This document shows, piece after piece, positions 13,210 through 24,039 of a DNA stretch of 64,000 bases. The position numbers and the translations under genes were made by a program. The stretch comes from Epiperipatus broadwayi (taxonomy: Eukaryota; Onychophora; Udeonychophora; Euonychophora; Peripatidae), in assembly GCA_028023455.1 (NCBI GenBank), contig JAQFVV010006306.1:186001-250000 (forward strand). The letters are read 5' to 3'. Below the pieces are notes generated by a model, which worked only from the letters and a program-made list of their open reading frames with translations, made no database searches and was not told the DNA's origin. The stretch's first letter is position 1; each line of letters begins with the position of its first letter.

Positions 13210-13282
13210 TTTCTCCCAGCCAGATTGTTAGGCTTTTCAGTCGGTTCACAAGTTTAGATAAAGGAGACAGTGGAACCCTCAG
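13210..13282 (+). CDS. CHP1: CHP1 (calcineurin B homologous protein 1), exon 2
   Basis: The exon encodes (F)SPSQIVRLFSRFTSLDKGDSGTL(S), matching the first EF-hand region of animal CHP1. CHP1 is a calcineurin-B-like EF-hand protein, normally N-myristoylated. It binds and stabilises plasma-membrane Na+/H+ exchangers and can inhibit calcineurin. The acceptor AG is at 13208-13209 and the donor GT at 13283-13284. The exon starts in phase 1 (TT completing a Phe codon) and ends with AG, which joins T of the next exon to give Ser. The first coding exon (N-terminal Met-Gly and about 25 residues) must lie upstream. I searched by eye and did not find it, so it may be outside the window. The EF-1 loop is degenerate, as in the family. 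Confidence 0.95.
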
Positions 13283-13359
13283 GTGAAAAAAATTGTCATT
13301 AAATTTTTGCACTATAATTAAATGTTTTTATTTCTTAATATTGTTTTTATTTTATTTAG

Positions 13360-13440
13360 TCGAGAAGATTTTCTGCGAATTCCGGAGTTGGCCATCAATC
13401 CACTGGGAGATAGAATAGTTCATGCTTTTTTTCAAGAAAG
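13360..13440 (+). CDS. CHP1: CHP1, exon 3
   Basis: It encodes (S)REDFLRIPELAINPLGDRIVHAFFQE(S), the linker between the first two EF-hands, almost identical to the vertebrate protein (SREDFQRIPELAINPLGDRI). The preceding intron is only 77 bp, whereas the others are 2.6-9.2 kb. The acceptor AG is at 13358-13359 and the donor GTAAAT follows 13440. It ends in phase 2, so the last Ser codon is split with the exon at 22603. Confidence 0.97.
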
Positions 13441-14551
13441 GTAAATACCTAATTTTTTTTTTGCAATAATTATAATATAATAAATTATAAATTGTACTTA
13501 AAAAGATTTCTGGTTCTCTTGAAGGGGTTTTCTCTCTCTCTCTCTCTGTCTGCAGTTTTGTTTATATATTATTGCTTCCTCAATTAATATGTCTATTTAT
13601 TTGAGTATTTATTTTTTATTTTATTAGTTTGAACCTTCAACAGGGCACCGATCTTCGGTAGGTCTGACAAACAAGAGTCATTTTGTAAAGTATGACTTTG
13701 AATGTGAAATTATTTCTGTACTAAATAATAATATAGAAATAAATTATTAAAAAATAATTAGTAAGATATATATAAATACACACCCATAGTGTGCATCATT
13801 TAACATATTTTCTAAAATATTTTAATAAATTATTTGTTATATTTACTAAATCATGTTTAATATTTAACCAATGCCCCCCAAATACCATGTATTCTGAATT
13901 GATTTTCAAAATTTCAATCGTTAGAGTTTTTTATGGCAAAAGGAAAGCCCTGGAAACTTTTTTAAGGCTAGGCTACCGCGAAAATAAGATCGCCTAAACT
14001 TAGATGGATCTGCTATTAAAGATCATTAAATCATTTCATTGCTGGCATTGATCATTTAACAGACCATTCAAGAAAAGATAAATCGCAGTCCTTAAGACAA
14101 CTTACAGGACAAATTTCTTGTTTTAATTCAGATGTAGATTGTATCATTTTGATATATTTAAGGCCCTTGTTAAACCATAATTATTATTCCGCCAATATTT
14201 TACTGTATCCGTCAAATAACACTTGTATTTTGATTTGTAGAGTAGATTGGGCCATAGGGTACAAAAAAAATTTGGAAGCCATGGACGAAAAATTGTATTT
14301 GAATAAGCAAAGAAAGAAACTTATATGGATTTCTCTGTGCAAGCATTTCTCTACATTAAATCGTTTTATTGTATTAGTATTACTAACATTTATATGAATT
14401 TCTAAAAGAAATTTTGGAGACAAAATTGCATACTTCTCTGTTTCTTTGGTAACTAATTTATTAAAATATTGAGTGAGCAAAAAGATTGTTAAGGGTTCCA
14501 TAATATAAAAACTAAATTGTAATTATAAATTTATTTAAATGCACATTGATT

Positions 14552-14940
14552 ATTTACTCAGGCTGTACACCTCAAGAATATGCGTGTGAAAATGCGAAGT
14601 AGGGACCTCTACAGGTCTTAACCCCAAGCTTACGCTTACTTCAACCCACTTTCTATATGAATAGGTGACATTGAAGCGATCTTTCCATTGAGTCGTAAAT
14701 CGAAAGATTTCGCGAGTACTAATGTGTAATAGCAATTGTGGACTTAATCAATGAAGTATTGAATAGTTTCATGCTTTTAGATCTAACCGCTTCAGCTTCA
14801 CCTGTTGATATAGAAAGTAGGTTGAAGTAAAGAAGGGTTACCCTTTTCTTCCAAAGCGTAAGCTTGCGGTTAAGATCTGTAGAGGTACCTACCTTCGCAT
14901 TTTCATGCGCATATTCTTGAGGTTTACAGCCTTAGTAAAT
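14552..14940. mobile_element. Palindromic MITE-like element
   Basis: The outer ends ATTTACTCAGGCTGTACACC and its inverted partner GGTTTACAGCCTTAGTAAAT bound arms of about 170 bp that pair through most of the 389-bp element (AAGCTTACGCTT, ATGCGAAG and AGGTGA motifs are mirrored). It has no coding sequence. Both ends are blunt, unlike the hammerhead foldbacks with one recessed end, so a DNA-transposon-derived foldback is likelier. Confidence 0.8.
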
Positions 14941-15418
14941 ATTATAAAATCGAAGTGTATTTTTAACTTTTGTTTAAACTATTCTGTTCAGAATTTTTAT
15001 GACTAGTATATTAATAGTACTTTTCTAATTTTGTAAATTTTAATATTGGTAAAAATTTAGAATATGTTCTTTATCTAAATAATTGGCCTTTGAAGAAAGT
15101 ATTTATACATTTTTTATATTGCTGCCTTCATTTAATCAGTCCAAGTAAGTTGTAGTGAACAGTATATGGGATTTCATAGTCCCTTTGATGTTCTAATATA
15201 TCTCATTATTAAGCTTTAGGAAATATCAAGTTTTTTATTTAAAAAAAAAAAAATGTTGACGCATATTGGGAAAGTCTGGAAATTTTAAAAAGATTATACA
15301 GTTCAAACAACTAAAGAAACAATATGTTTCTATATTATAAAACTTTTCCTTTTTCTCAACCACTAGCAATAATTGTAATAAGCTAGTTAGAAGAGAATTC
15401 AACACAGACAGTTTATGA

Positions 15419-15893
15419 AAAATAAAAAATAGTCATGTATCACATGACCCCGGGGTTTTTTTTAAAGTAAAATATAAACAAAGAGCTTTACTAATTGCTC
15501 AACAAGCTTTGTGATTAATGCTTAGCAAGAGAAAGCATTTAAAATATCTATCAGAAACTACACCCAAACCCCTGACCAATGGTTTCGTGCTTTGGCACTC
15601 CTCAGAGAGGCGCTAGGGTAGTTTCAGACACTAGATCTAAAAATACCAACCCAAATCTAAGAGTTGGTATTTTTAAATCTAGTGTCTACAACTGCCCTAG
15701 CTCAGTGGGTTAACTCTTAGATTAATGCTGCCTTTGGGTTGGAATTTTTAGATCTAATGTTTGAAACTACCCTAGCGTATCTGAGGAATGCCAAAGCATT
15801 GGGTGTGGTTTACGATAGAGATATTTTAAATGCTTTTTTTTTGCTAAGCATTTATCACAAAGCTTGTTGAGCAATTAGCAAAGCTCTTTGTTG
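15419..15893 (-). mobile_element. Foldback hammerhead element, family Z
   Basis: A 475-bp insertion is flanked by a perfect 13-bp target duplication AGACAGTTTATGA (15406-15418 and 15894-15906). The arms (from about 15478 and to 15893) are inverted copies, CAAAGAGCTTTACTAATTGC against GCAATTAGCAAAGCTCTTTG. The left side extends about 55 bp further as an unpaired tail containing GTCATGTGATACATGACT (minus sense), which resembles the family X tail. The right end is recessed. So the architecture and duplication length match family X although most of the sequence differs. The left arm contains an apparently intact hammerhead on the minus strand; the right arm has a deleted one on the plus strand. 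Confidence 0.88.
15558..15621 (-). ncRNA. Type I hammerhead ribozyme candidate
   Basis: In minus sense the order is CUACCC, UAGCG, CCUCU, then CUGAGGA (15605-15599). Next come GUGC-CAAA-GCAC, GAAA (15586-15583), CCAUUGGU, C, and AGGGG, UUU, GGGUGUAG. Helix II is GUGC/GCAC with a CAAA loop and the canonical G-C closing pair. Helix III is ACC/GGU with an AUU loop. The cleavage triplet is GUC (15576-15574). Helix I pairs CCUCU with AGGGG and, beyond an internal loop, ACCC with GGGU. All conserved core positions are present. In the partner arm (15781-15799, plus strand) helix II reads AUGC-CAAA-GCAU, a compensatory pair change, but GAAA to the cleavage site is deleted. Activity is predicted, not shown. 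Confidence 0.85.
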
Positions 15894-16009
15894 AGACAGT
15901 TTATGAGTTTGTTTTTATATTTTTCCCTCTACGATGGTTAAAATTCTATTAAAAAAAATTTTTTTCTTTTTTTGGTTTGGCCTAATAGCTTGATAGTGTA
16001 ACATAGAGA

Positions 16010-16200
16010 TAAATGATAGTAGCCGGAAGGAACGTGCATTAGGCATCAGATCCTAAAGGTTTATGCACTGTGCCAAAGCCATAAGCTTGAAACTAGCCTG
16101 GAGATTTTGGAAAGGGCAACACAGGAAAGGGATTTATTAAGCATGATCATTTATCATTGCTTAGTAAAGTTTATGGTAAGTGGCATAGAGAAGGTAAAAA
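16010..16200 (+). repeat. Possible highly diverged hammerhead foldback relic
   Basis: AAGCCATAAGCTTGAAACTA followed by GCCTGGAGATTTTGGA resembles the ribozyme 3' half of family X (copy at 43.4 kb: AGCCATAAGCTGGAAACTAG, TCTGGGGATATTGGAT). The cleavage triplet would be GCC and CUGANGA is missing. No ends or target duplication were found. Confidence 0.4.
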
Positions 16201-18696
16201 AGAAAACAAACAAACATGTAAGCCGGAATTGTGCTAATTTATTGATTAATGTTAAAGATATATAATGCAAAGCAAGCAATGTACCACATATATTAAATAT
16301 TTTCAATTTAATCATGATAATCTAGTTAGGTAATTAAAAGATCTTCTATGATTCTATTTAGATTATTGAAACAAATATTCTTGTTGGCGCTTTGGATTAC
16401 CATCCATCATCGTAACTGGCATTATTGCTTTTAGTTATATCTGTTATTCCTTCATCAAATAAATTTGAATCCATATAATGCACCAAATTGTAGCTATTAC
16501 TATAGTTAATCATCATCTGATTAACAACAGTGGATGACCTGCATATTTTTATCTTTTTCCAAATTATTGCATCACGTATTGGCCATTAACTTGTAGCCAG
16601 ATTTTAGCGAGGTTTTCACTGATAACCATTCCTTTACAATTTATACATTGTTGTAAAATCAGGAATAGAATTTTTTCTGCATGTACTCCTATTGCCACAT
16701 TATGTGGTTAGGTATTTGTGATGGTTTTTTCATCCAAATTATGTTTTTCATTACATTATATTTATATCCCTAAATTAACCTTTAAAAAACAACATTTATA
16801 CAAATTAATCCTCAAAATTTTCCTGTTATTTATTAATTTGTTGAGCCATTTACAGTAATTCTTCTCATCGTGCAACAAATTTTATAATACAAGTTTGGAA
16901 TTTAAATGTAATAAATTTTTTTTTTTATATGTAATTCTCTCAAGTAGCATATCTTAAAACTAAATTTTATGTATAAGTATATGATCTTGTTCAGCCAAAG
17001 TTAAGTTCTTTTCTGCAATTTAATCCTTCAAAAAAATAATATTTTTTTTTATTCAATAATTTTTGCTTTGTAATGATTTGCAAACTTCAATGCTTTAATT
17101 TCAAGATTTTTATGTTTCACGTTAATTTTCTGTTTTGTATATTGCTGACTTTTTATTATTGCCATTCTTAGTTTCTTTTAAATAATTTGTTTTAACTCTT
17201 GGCATGTAAGTAATTACCAGACAAGAATATCGGGATTTGGGAACTAAAAATAAAATATTTAAGAATAAATAAACAAAAATTAAATTACAGCAACATTTAC
17301 GATGACAAAAACTCAACAATTTATGAAAGAAAATTAATAGGAAGCATGAAAAGAATCATTTTGAGATGTTAGTTGGTTAATTATAACAGTTAAAGGATAC
17401 GTTGCATATCAAAAAATTCAAGCCTTTTCTAAATGATTATGACAAGGAACTTACTTTACTGTACTTGAATAAGATAATTTATGGTTCTATTATTAGATTC
17501 ATAATATGCGACATGAGGGAATTATTTATAAAATATATTTACTTAATACAATACACTTTAACATATAAAGGCGAAATTACTCAATTCTAAATCTTAATAT
17601 TGGCTAAGCGCTTTCAGAGTGTGTTTACTCCATATTCATAGCCTTATTATATCTTAAACTCATTGCATGCAAATTTATGCAAAACAACTCAGACCATGCA
17701 TTAATTACGAAGAACTGGTGAAATAAATTTATTATTACATTAGAATGAACCAAAATATATTAAAAAAATTGTTACATTTGAATTTTAAATATTTTACTAT
17801 TGAATGTATCCCGATTTTCACATAAATGTGTCCAAAGGTTCTGTAATTGATCTCAATGGCGGGAATCTATTATGATAATTACCAGTGAAAACATTCTTTG
17901 TCTTTCAATGGGTTTAAACCATTTAATAAAGATTTCAATTCTAAGGAAAATTTACCTAGTTGTCAGCAGATATTGGTGATTCAAGAGAATATTATGCTCG
18001 GTCTCTTTTTTGCAATGGTCTTTTATCAACATAATAGAAAAATAAGTTGACAAATAATTTGTTTCTTATTTTTTTGGTAAAATTATTCAATGTTTGTTTC
18101 TATTAAAAACTTGGTATTTACATTCAGTTTTTATTTGAATGTATTTGATTTCTAGTAAATGTCTCAGTTGAAAATGTATTGATGATAACAGGAAACTCCT
18201 GCTGTCAACAACTATTATTACTGTTTTGAAAGTAAAAGTTAATTTTTAATATATCAAAGAATATTTTCATTTATTTTAAATTGTTTTATTGAAATTTGTT
18301 TATCGCTATTTTTTTTTTTTTTTTTGAATTGATATTTTGTTTTTTAGAATATTTTGATTTTTTTTAAACTTATATTTGTTTAATGAAATTTGTCAGAAAC
18401 AAATATAATTGAAGTTAAAACATGAAAAAGAAAACATACAAAAAGATCAGTTTAGGCCCAGGTGTTTTCACAAAAAATTAACTATAAATGAAAAGGTTCA
18501 TTCTGAATGGCTTAATAAATTAATAAATTGTAGGTATTTTTTGAGTTTATTGTGTGTAATTGTTATGTTTTTAATTATATATAAAAGTTATTTCATGTTT
18601 CAAAATTGTTTAAAAAATTGAATTTTTTTTTAAGGTTGTGTGTGTTGAGATCTGATACAATAACTTAATTAGGTTCCAAAAAGTCATTGGTTATAT

Positions 18697-19447
18697 CAGG
18701 GGTCCCCAACCTTTTTGCACTTAAGAGCACATTCTATAATACCGGCCAGGTGGTGGGCACCATTTATTTTTTTCAACCAGGTCGCGGGCACCATTTATTT
18801 TTTCAATGTAAATTTATAGTTGGATATTGTTATAATACACATAATGTACAAAAAAATATTTATTTCAAAAATAAAATTTTAATATATAATTAACGTTTAT
18901 ATTTTTATGTAAATTACATATAATATTACAAGTCAGTGCAATCTTTGGCACTGCACATCATTGGCAATTGCTTCATAATTAGGGAAGTATGATGATATTC
19001 CTGCTCGTAAGCAATCATCAAGATGTTCGTCACTCAGTCAAGATCTGTATTTTGATTTTATGATATTCATGGTTGAAAACAATGATTCACGCAAGTATGT
19101 ACATGAACCAAAAAACGATTTTATGTTATATGCGCAGATAAAATTTATAAACATGCGCAAAGCAGAGAGATTGGTGTCTGTGTTAACTTTACTTATTCTG
19201 TGCTAGTGCAGTGCGCAGAGAAAGACCGCACTTGGCGAACCAAGAGATAGACTCTTTTATGCTGTAAAAGTATAATATGCCCTACAATTTGATTACAATA
19301 TAATACAATAATTTGTAAGAAATTTTAAAAATTAAATTTATTTGTATCAGATAAATAATTTTTTTATTGTTTTCAGATAGCGGTGGGCACACGTAAAATG
19401 GTCTGCGGGCGCCATAGTGCCCATGGGCATAGGGTTGGGGACCCCTG
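18697..19447 (-). mobile_element. hAT element, internally deleted, with 8-bp target duplication
   Basis: The ends are CAGGGGTCCCCAACCTTTTT and the inverted GGTTGGGGACCCCTG, a typical hAT terminal repeat. They are flanked by a perfect 8-bp duplication GGTTATAT (18689-18696 and 19448-19455), the hAT signature. At 751 bp it is too short to be autonomous. It still contains the end of the transposase gene on the minus strand (see next feature). Confidence 0.95.
18933..19160 (-). pseudogene. hAT transposase C-terminal fragment
   Basis: The minus strand reads FGSCTYLRESLFSTMNIIKS then KYRS-stop-LSDEHLDDCLRA and ends QCQRLH-stop. This is the C-terminal dimerisation region of hAT transposases (family pattern YLCESLFS...KSKYRSRLTDEHL). 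A TGA stop stands where Arg (CGA) is expected, consistent with CpG decay. Upstream transposase sequence is absent, so the protein is non-functional. Its position inside intact hAT ends and its correct polarity confirm the element type. Confidence 0.88.
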
Positions 19448-19534
19448 GGTTATATCATCCATTTGTTCCATTTTACATTGAATTATTTAGGGGTAAAACC
19501 TAGACCAAATTTCTGTGCCAATTAACCAATTAAA

Positions 19535-19722
19535 TATCAGTAGCCAAGTCTCCATATAATAGTGTCACCAGTTCAAACCTTTGTAATCAATGGATGCAAG
19601 AGGATGTTTCTAATTACGAGGAGCCTTGGATTTGAAAGTTCTGCATCTAGATCTTACCATCTTGCATCCATTGATTACGAAGGCTTGCGCTTGAAATGGT
19701 GATCACATGATGTTTTGATAGT
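19535..19722 (+). mobile_element. Foldback element, family X, copy without ribozyme
   Basis: A 188-bp insertion with a perfect 13-bp duplication TTAACCAATTAAA (19522-19534 and 19723-19735). It contains the inverted pair AATCAATGGATGCAAGA / CTTGCATCCATTGATT, part of the GGAGCCTTGGAT segment and the tail GTGATCACATGATG near the right end. No CUGANGA...GAAA core remains. Confidence 0.82.
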
Positions 19723-19989
19723 TTAACCAATTAAAGTAGATAAAATGAAATAAAATCAATAGTATAAATATAAAATTATTTAAATTTGAATGAAAACTAA
19801 AGTTGACCTTTTAAAAAAAAAAAAAGGTAAACATATATCCTAGTATTTGTCTGAAGATTTGTGATGATACTTCAGGTGTAATTATATGTTGGGCTATTTC
19901 CATTCTGTAATATCACGCAGGTTTAAATATATAAAATATATAGCGCTGCATTTTGAGTGGTATCATTGTCCTTCTGTCGTATTAGATCC

Positions 19990-20260
19990 TTATCAAGCAT
20001 TTAATTATGAATATATTAACTAAAATGTTTTTAAAACTATTTAAACTTCACATGTATTCAACTGTTAGTAATAGCACATATGTTAATATAGTAGTTTTCC
20101 CCTTTCTTTAAATGTTGTTGGCCTGATCACTGATGGTATTAGCATGAGAATTGGATCAATAATCTTTAAATCCATAAATATTGAATTTAAGAGTCGATAG
20201 AAATTTCATATTCTTATCTATAAGAGTTCTCCTGATTTTATTTTTTTCTTAAAGTTAAGG
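19990..20260 (-). repeat. tRNA-derived SINE relic
   Basis: Minus-strand sequence resembles the SINE copies at 43.9 kb: a GTTGTTGGCCTGATCACTGA block, an AGCATGAGAATTGGATC segment in the place of the B box, and the ATCTTTAAATCCATAAATAT and TAGAAATTTCATATTCTTAT segments. It is decayed and its ends are uncertain. Confidence 0.45.
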
Positions 20261-20579
20261 TTAAGGATTGGCTTCCAAACGTATATTATCACACTAGTTT
20301 GACTAATAGAGTTGTAGACCATTATTATGTAAAGCTTCTTTAAATTTTCTTCTGTTTCCTAATGCTAACTGTCTTTTCCTAATCAACATATGTTTACATA
20401 CATTCGTGTTTTGCTATTCTAGATGCATTTGCTTTTCTGATTATCAGTTTATGCTCTTAATTGCTTTTCAACATGCAACTGGTTTTTATCAATATACATT
20501 CTTCCATATCAAAAGGAAAAAAACAATTATAGATACCATAATTCACTAAATCATTAATGTCTTATATAAACCTGTTATT

Positions 20580-21125
20580 ATTTTGAGTCTCTTTGTGAAC
20601 AATGACCTCCAGCTGGGACAGAATAAAATCAAGCACTGCTCATGTCATCACAAACGTTATCCATTAGTCAGAGAGGCAATAGTTCAGGCAAATAGGTTAG
20701 GATTCACCCTTGCCCTGACATCTGTATCTTGTGCATGGTTGGATTCAAGGTACTTTTGCTTGGATTATTGGTCTTGTTGAATGAATACACGATTTTGACC
20801 GGCATAGACTCAGTTGATGCCGTTGGAAGTTTAATTGCAACACGCCACTGAAGCCAGTAATAAATCTAGAATTAGTAAAACAAGAAAAGACTGTTTATAG
20901 TGTGTAATATCCGTTGTCCAGCCTAAAGATGCAAATCAAGCACTTTCCTGTATATAGAATGATTATGGAATAGAAGCCCACTTCACCGCGTCCGTCCAGC
21001 CCCGCTCCTGCCGTCCCAACAGAATGTAAACGCCGAGATTCAAACACCAAAGTGCTGATCAATTCTATGAACTTGTACCGCAGTCCAGCCTTTGCCGCAG
21101 TAGATGTATAGCCCACCCATAGAAG
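20580..21125. other. Relatively G+C-rich patch, unassigned
   Basis: This intronic stretch is noticeably richer in G+C than its surroundings (for example CCGCGTCCGTCCAGCCCCGC near 20987). It carries short open frames on both strands, but I recognise no protein and no splice sites consistent with CHP1. It is probably the body of an unidentified repeat. Confidence 0.35.
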
Positions 21126-21780
21126 GGTGAAACATAGAGACTTTAACTGGTATACTATTTTTTTTTGTGTTTATTTTATTTAAATTTAATGCACATTTGG
21201 TAAATATATGTCTTATGTACATACGTATTGTACATAGGTACACAAACACATCTATTAAAGTAACTTGTTAATTTGCTTAATGCACGTGTGTGAGTTTATA
21301 ATCCACAGATCACTATCTCACGTATAATTATTCAATTCATTTTTCTTATTAAGAAAGAAATTTTCCTTTAATTAATTTAGTTAATTTAATGATTGCTTTG
21401 ACGAGTATTTCTTTACGATTATAGTTTTGTTTGTTAAAATGATTTATATAGCGTGTAATATTTGTTTTGTATATTTAATCAATCGCATATTATAAATGGT
21501 ATGGGGTGATGGGTTAATAAAATATTTATATTGGTGAAACCAGTCACCCCATTAAAAATGATTAAAAGCGCACAAACTGATGATTAGAATGGGGAAAAAA
21601 AACAGATGGAGCTGGGCCAGCAGGTCACGTATGTACTAATGAATATACATTTAAAGTACAAAAAAAGAAGAAAAAAATTCAATGAAGCTGCTCACGAGAT
21701 AACGGCAAATAATCTCTTAAGCCAACCTATTATGATAATTCATAATATTTGGAAACCACTTTGCCCATAAGAAATAAGTA

Positions 21781-21901
21781 AAACCACTAAACATCACATG
21801 ATCACTATTTTTTATGCTAGCACATTACTGTTATTAAAACAGTTATTGATTACTCTGGTTGCCACTGAGTGGCACTACTGTATGGAGAGTTTTGCCTGTT
21901 T
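21781..21901 (-). mobile_element. Foldback element, family X, short copy
   Basis: A 121-bp insertion with a perfect 13-bp duplication TAAGAAATAAGTA (21768-21780 and 21902-21914). The tail is at the left in minus orientation (CATCACATGATCAC) and the recessed end at the right (GGAGAGTTTTGCCTGTTT). The ribozyme section is absent. Confidence 0.88.
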
Positions 21902-22602
21902 TAAGAAATAAGTAGAGAAGTCAGAGAACCTGTACAGATAAGTATATGAAATTTCTACTGGTACTTCCAGCACTTGAACATTTTGTGAATTCTCGAGTGA
22001 TAAACCCATTCAAATATTTTTTCATTCATGTTTTCAGAACTGAAAAATTGAATCCACAACTGAAAAATTGAATCCACAAAGAATATGAAGATTACGACTG
22101 TTATATAGAACGTGATTAGAAAGAAATAATAGGTCATGCATTTTGAAGATTTTTTTTTATTATTGTTCAAATATCAGAAGATATTGTAAACCAAATCACA
22201 ATGTATATCAAAACTTTCTCATTATAATAATAAAGTAATAATTATTAATGAACTTATTGATGTTACATTAAGTCTGACATTCTGATATCGTGTATTATTC
22301 TTATGTATAATAAAATGAATAAGCTTTGTGATTTGCAACAACAACTAAATACTTTTAGTAAATTTATTAATTAATTTCTATTATTTGTAATTAAGATGTA
22401 AGTGTAAATTAATAAAATTATTTTAAAAAAAACAAAAAACACAAACTATATACTGTATATTATAAAATTCACCCATTTTTTATTGTTTACAAAATTAGAA
22501 ATAAATCTCAAATTTTTATTGGTTGTTTAATTTATGTAAAAATTTATGTATTTATTTAGTTTTTATTATCTTTCTTTTGTTTGTTTGTTGTTGTTTTTTA
22601 AG

Positions 22603-22712
22603 TGCTGATGACCGTGTTAATTTTCGCCAGTTTATGAGAGTTTTGGCTCGTTTCCGGCCAATCAAACCTAAACGAGAAAATAAAATGAATAATAGAGAAG
22701 AAAAACTCAAAT
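22603..22712 (+). CDS. CHP1: CHP1, exon 4
   Basis: It encodes (S)ADDRVNFRQFMRVLARFRPI then KPKRENKMNNREEKLK(F). This is the second, non-canonical EF-hand and the CHP-specific linker that precedes the C-terminal lobe. The acceptor AG is at 22601-22602, the donor GTAAGT follows 22712, and it ends in phase 1. After FRPI the linker is 16 residues, against about 23 in the human protein as I recall it. The REEKLKFAFKMYDLD junction resembles insect CHP. Confidence 0.96.
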
Positions 22713-23237
22713 GTAAGTTTCCCAACTTATGAAAAATAAGTATTCATTTATATATTTTATTTATTGTTAAAAGGAGGTTGCCTTGACAACAGTTTGAAAT
22801 TGTTGATTGTTATTGATATTGGGATTGTCTAAGTGTTTACTGGTTTTTAATGATATATGTACACATTTAAACACAATTATCTTTAACACATGCGCTCCTT
22901 TACATGTATATGTGTATGATTACATATTATTTATAAATTATATTTTTATAAATTAGATCAATAGAATCTTCCTTAAAAAGAAGATAATACAAAGTCCGCG
23001 TAATCCAAAAATTTTATAATAATTTTGAAACATTAATATATTTTAAATTTCTGTAGGAATCTCAATAATCATCTTCAGACTTTCCATTTTTGAAAAGAGC
23101 TGTTTTCATTGTGTTATATATTTGTGTCCAGATCTAAATGAATAAATAGAAAGAACATGTTACTAAAGATCATCATGTGAGTTCTTATAATATGCAAATG
23201 GTGATCAAAGTACTTTTTAATATAAATATTAGATACT

Positions 23238-23511
23238 AAACATCACATGATCACTATCTCATCCTAGCACATAATTGTTATTAAACAATTCAAAACAAAG
23301 CAAAACTCTCCATATAGTAGTGCCATCTTGTGCCAACAAGAGCAATCAATGGATGCCAGAAGGCTTGTGCATAAAATCCCTATCTAATGCCTACTCATCC
23401 AATATCCCCAGATTAGTTTCTGGCTTGTGGCCTTCTGGCATCCATTGATTGCTCTTGTTAGCACAAGATGGCACTACTATATGGAGAGTTTTGCTTCGTT
23501 TTGAATTGTTT
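23238..23511 (-). mobile_element. Foldback element, family X, copy with truncated ribozyme
   Basis: A 274-bp insertion with a perfect 13-bp duplication AATATTAGATACT (23225-23237 and 23512-23524). It runs from the tail (AAACATCACATGATCAC, left) to the recessed end (GGAGAGTTTTGCTTCGTTTT, right). The inversion point falls inside the ribozyme helix II (after CTTGTGGCC), so only the GAAA-helix III-cleavage part is left (minus), with AUC in place of GUC. Confidence 0.9.
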
Positions 23512-23534
23512 AATATTAGATACTGATAGAATAT

Positions 23535-23600
23535 ATTTAAGGGGGTTTGAATCCAGACTTTCAAGCTCCCTACAGCCATCCATTCTATCCAATATATTCA
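23535..23600 (-). repeat. tRNA-like SINE fragment
   Basis: In minus sense, GATAGAATGGATGGCTGTAG precedes GGAGCTTGAAAGTCTGG and ATTCAAACCCCC, with A-box-like and B-box-like segments. It shares this block with the hairpin repeat at 30.2-30.4 kb. Confidence 0.5.
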
Positions 23601-23894
23601 TATAAGTTTTGATTTGCATTTAATCTTTATGTGCATATGTATTTTATATTTAATTTTTGAATATATATTAAAAAACAAATACCAAATAAAGTTTATGTAT
23701 ATATATATTTCACTTGATAGTTATTCCTTTTAAAACCATTATGTTGTCTTTCTTATATACTTTCTCACTGAATTGAATATGTAAACATAATTAACTTATT
23801 AGACAACTATATATTTTAATCAGATATTTATTTTCATCTAAACAGCTTTCATTCAAAATTGAACCTTGTCAAGATATTATGTTAATTCAATGTC

Positions 23895-24020
23895 ATGTGA
23901 TGTATATATCTTAGCACTCCCTTTATTGACTAACCGTAACCCTAAGAAACTGGTCTGAGGTTGGGATATTCTGCAAAGCTTGTTAAGAGCTTATTTGCGA
24001 CCTCTATATATAACATGGAA
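23895..24020 (+). mobile_element. Hammerhead foldback, family Y, partial
   Basis: A tail-like GTCATGTGATG near 23894 is followed by GAAACTGGTCTGAGG and GGGATATTCTGCAAAGCTTG, TTAAGAGCTTATTTGCGA. These are the ribozyme 3' half (GAAA, helix III, GUC) and flank of family Y. The CUGANGA half is missing. Confidence 0.6.
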
Positions 24021-24039
24021 GTATATAGCAGTGGCTACT

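Larger units (their letters stand above)
13441..22602 (+). other. CHP1: CHP1 intron 3 (9.2 kb), repeat-filled
   Basis: This intron is bounded by GTAAAT and TTTTTTAAG. It holds a (CT)n tract at 13529-13547, a large palindrome at 14.55-14.94 kb and the canonical hammerhead foldback at 15.4-15.9 kb. It also holds a possible family X relic near 16.0-16.2 kb, a hAT miniature element at 18.7-19.4 kb, two family X copies and a SINE relic. 16.2-18.7 kb is A+T-rich with nothing recognised. 20.58-21.12 kb is relatively G+C-rich and unassigned. Confidence 0.85.

Noticed and set aside
13011-13286. 91-codon frame as an independent gene
   Set aside because: Its end is the real CHP1 exon (13210-13282) in the correct frame, but the beginning reads through the intron and a foldback repeat. 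Splice sites and homology define the exon.
14552-14940. Further hammerhead in this palindrome
   Set aside because: CTGTTGATATAGAAA looks similar but the core is CUGU instead of CUGA and no GUC or helix I partner follows.
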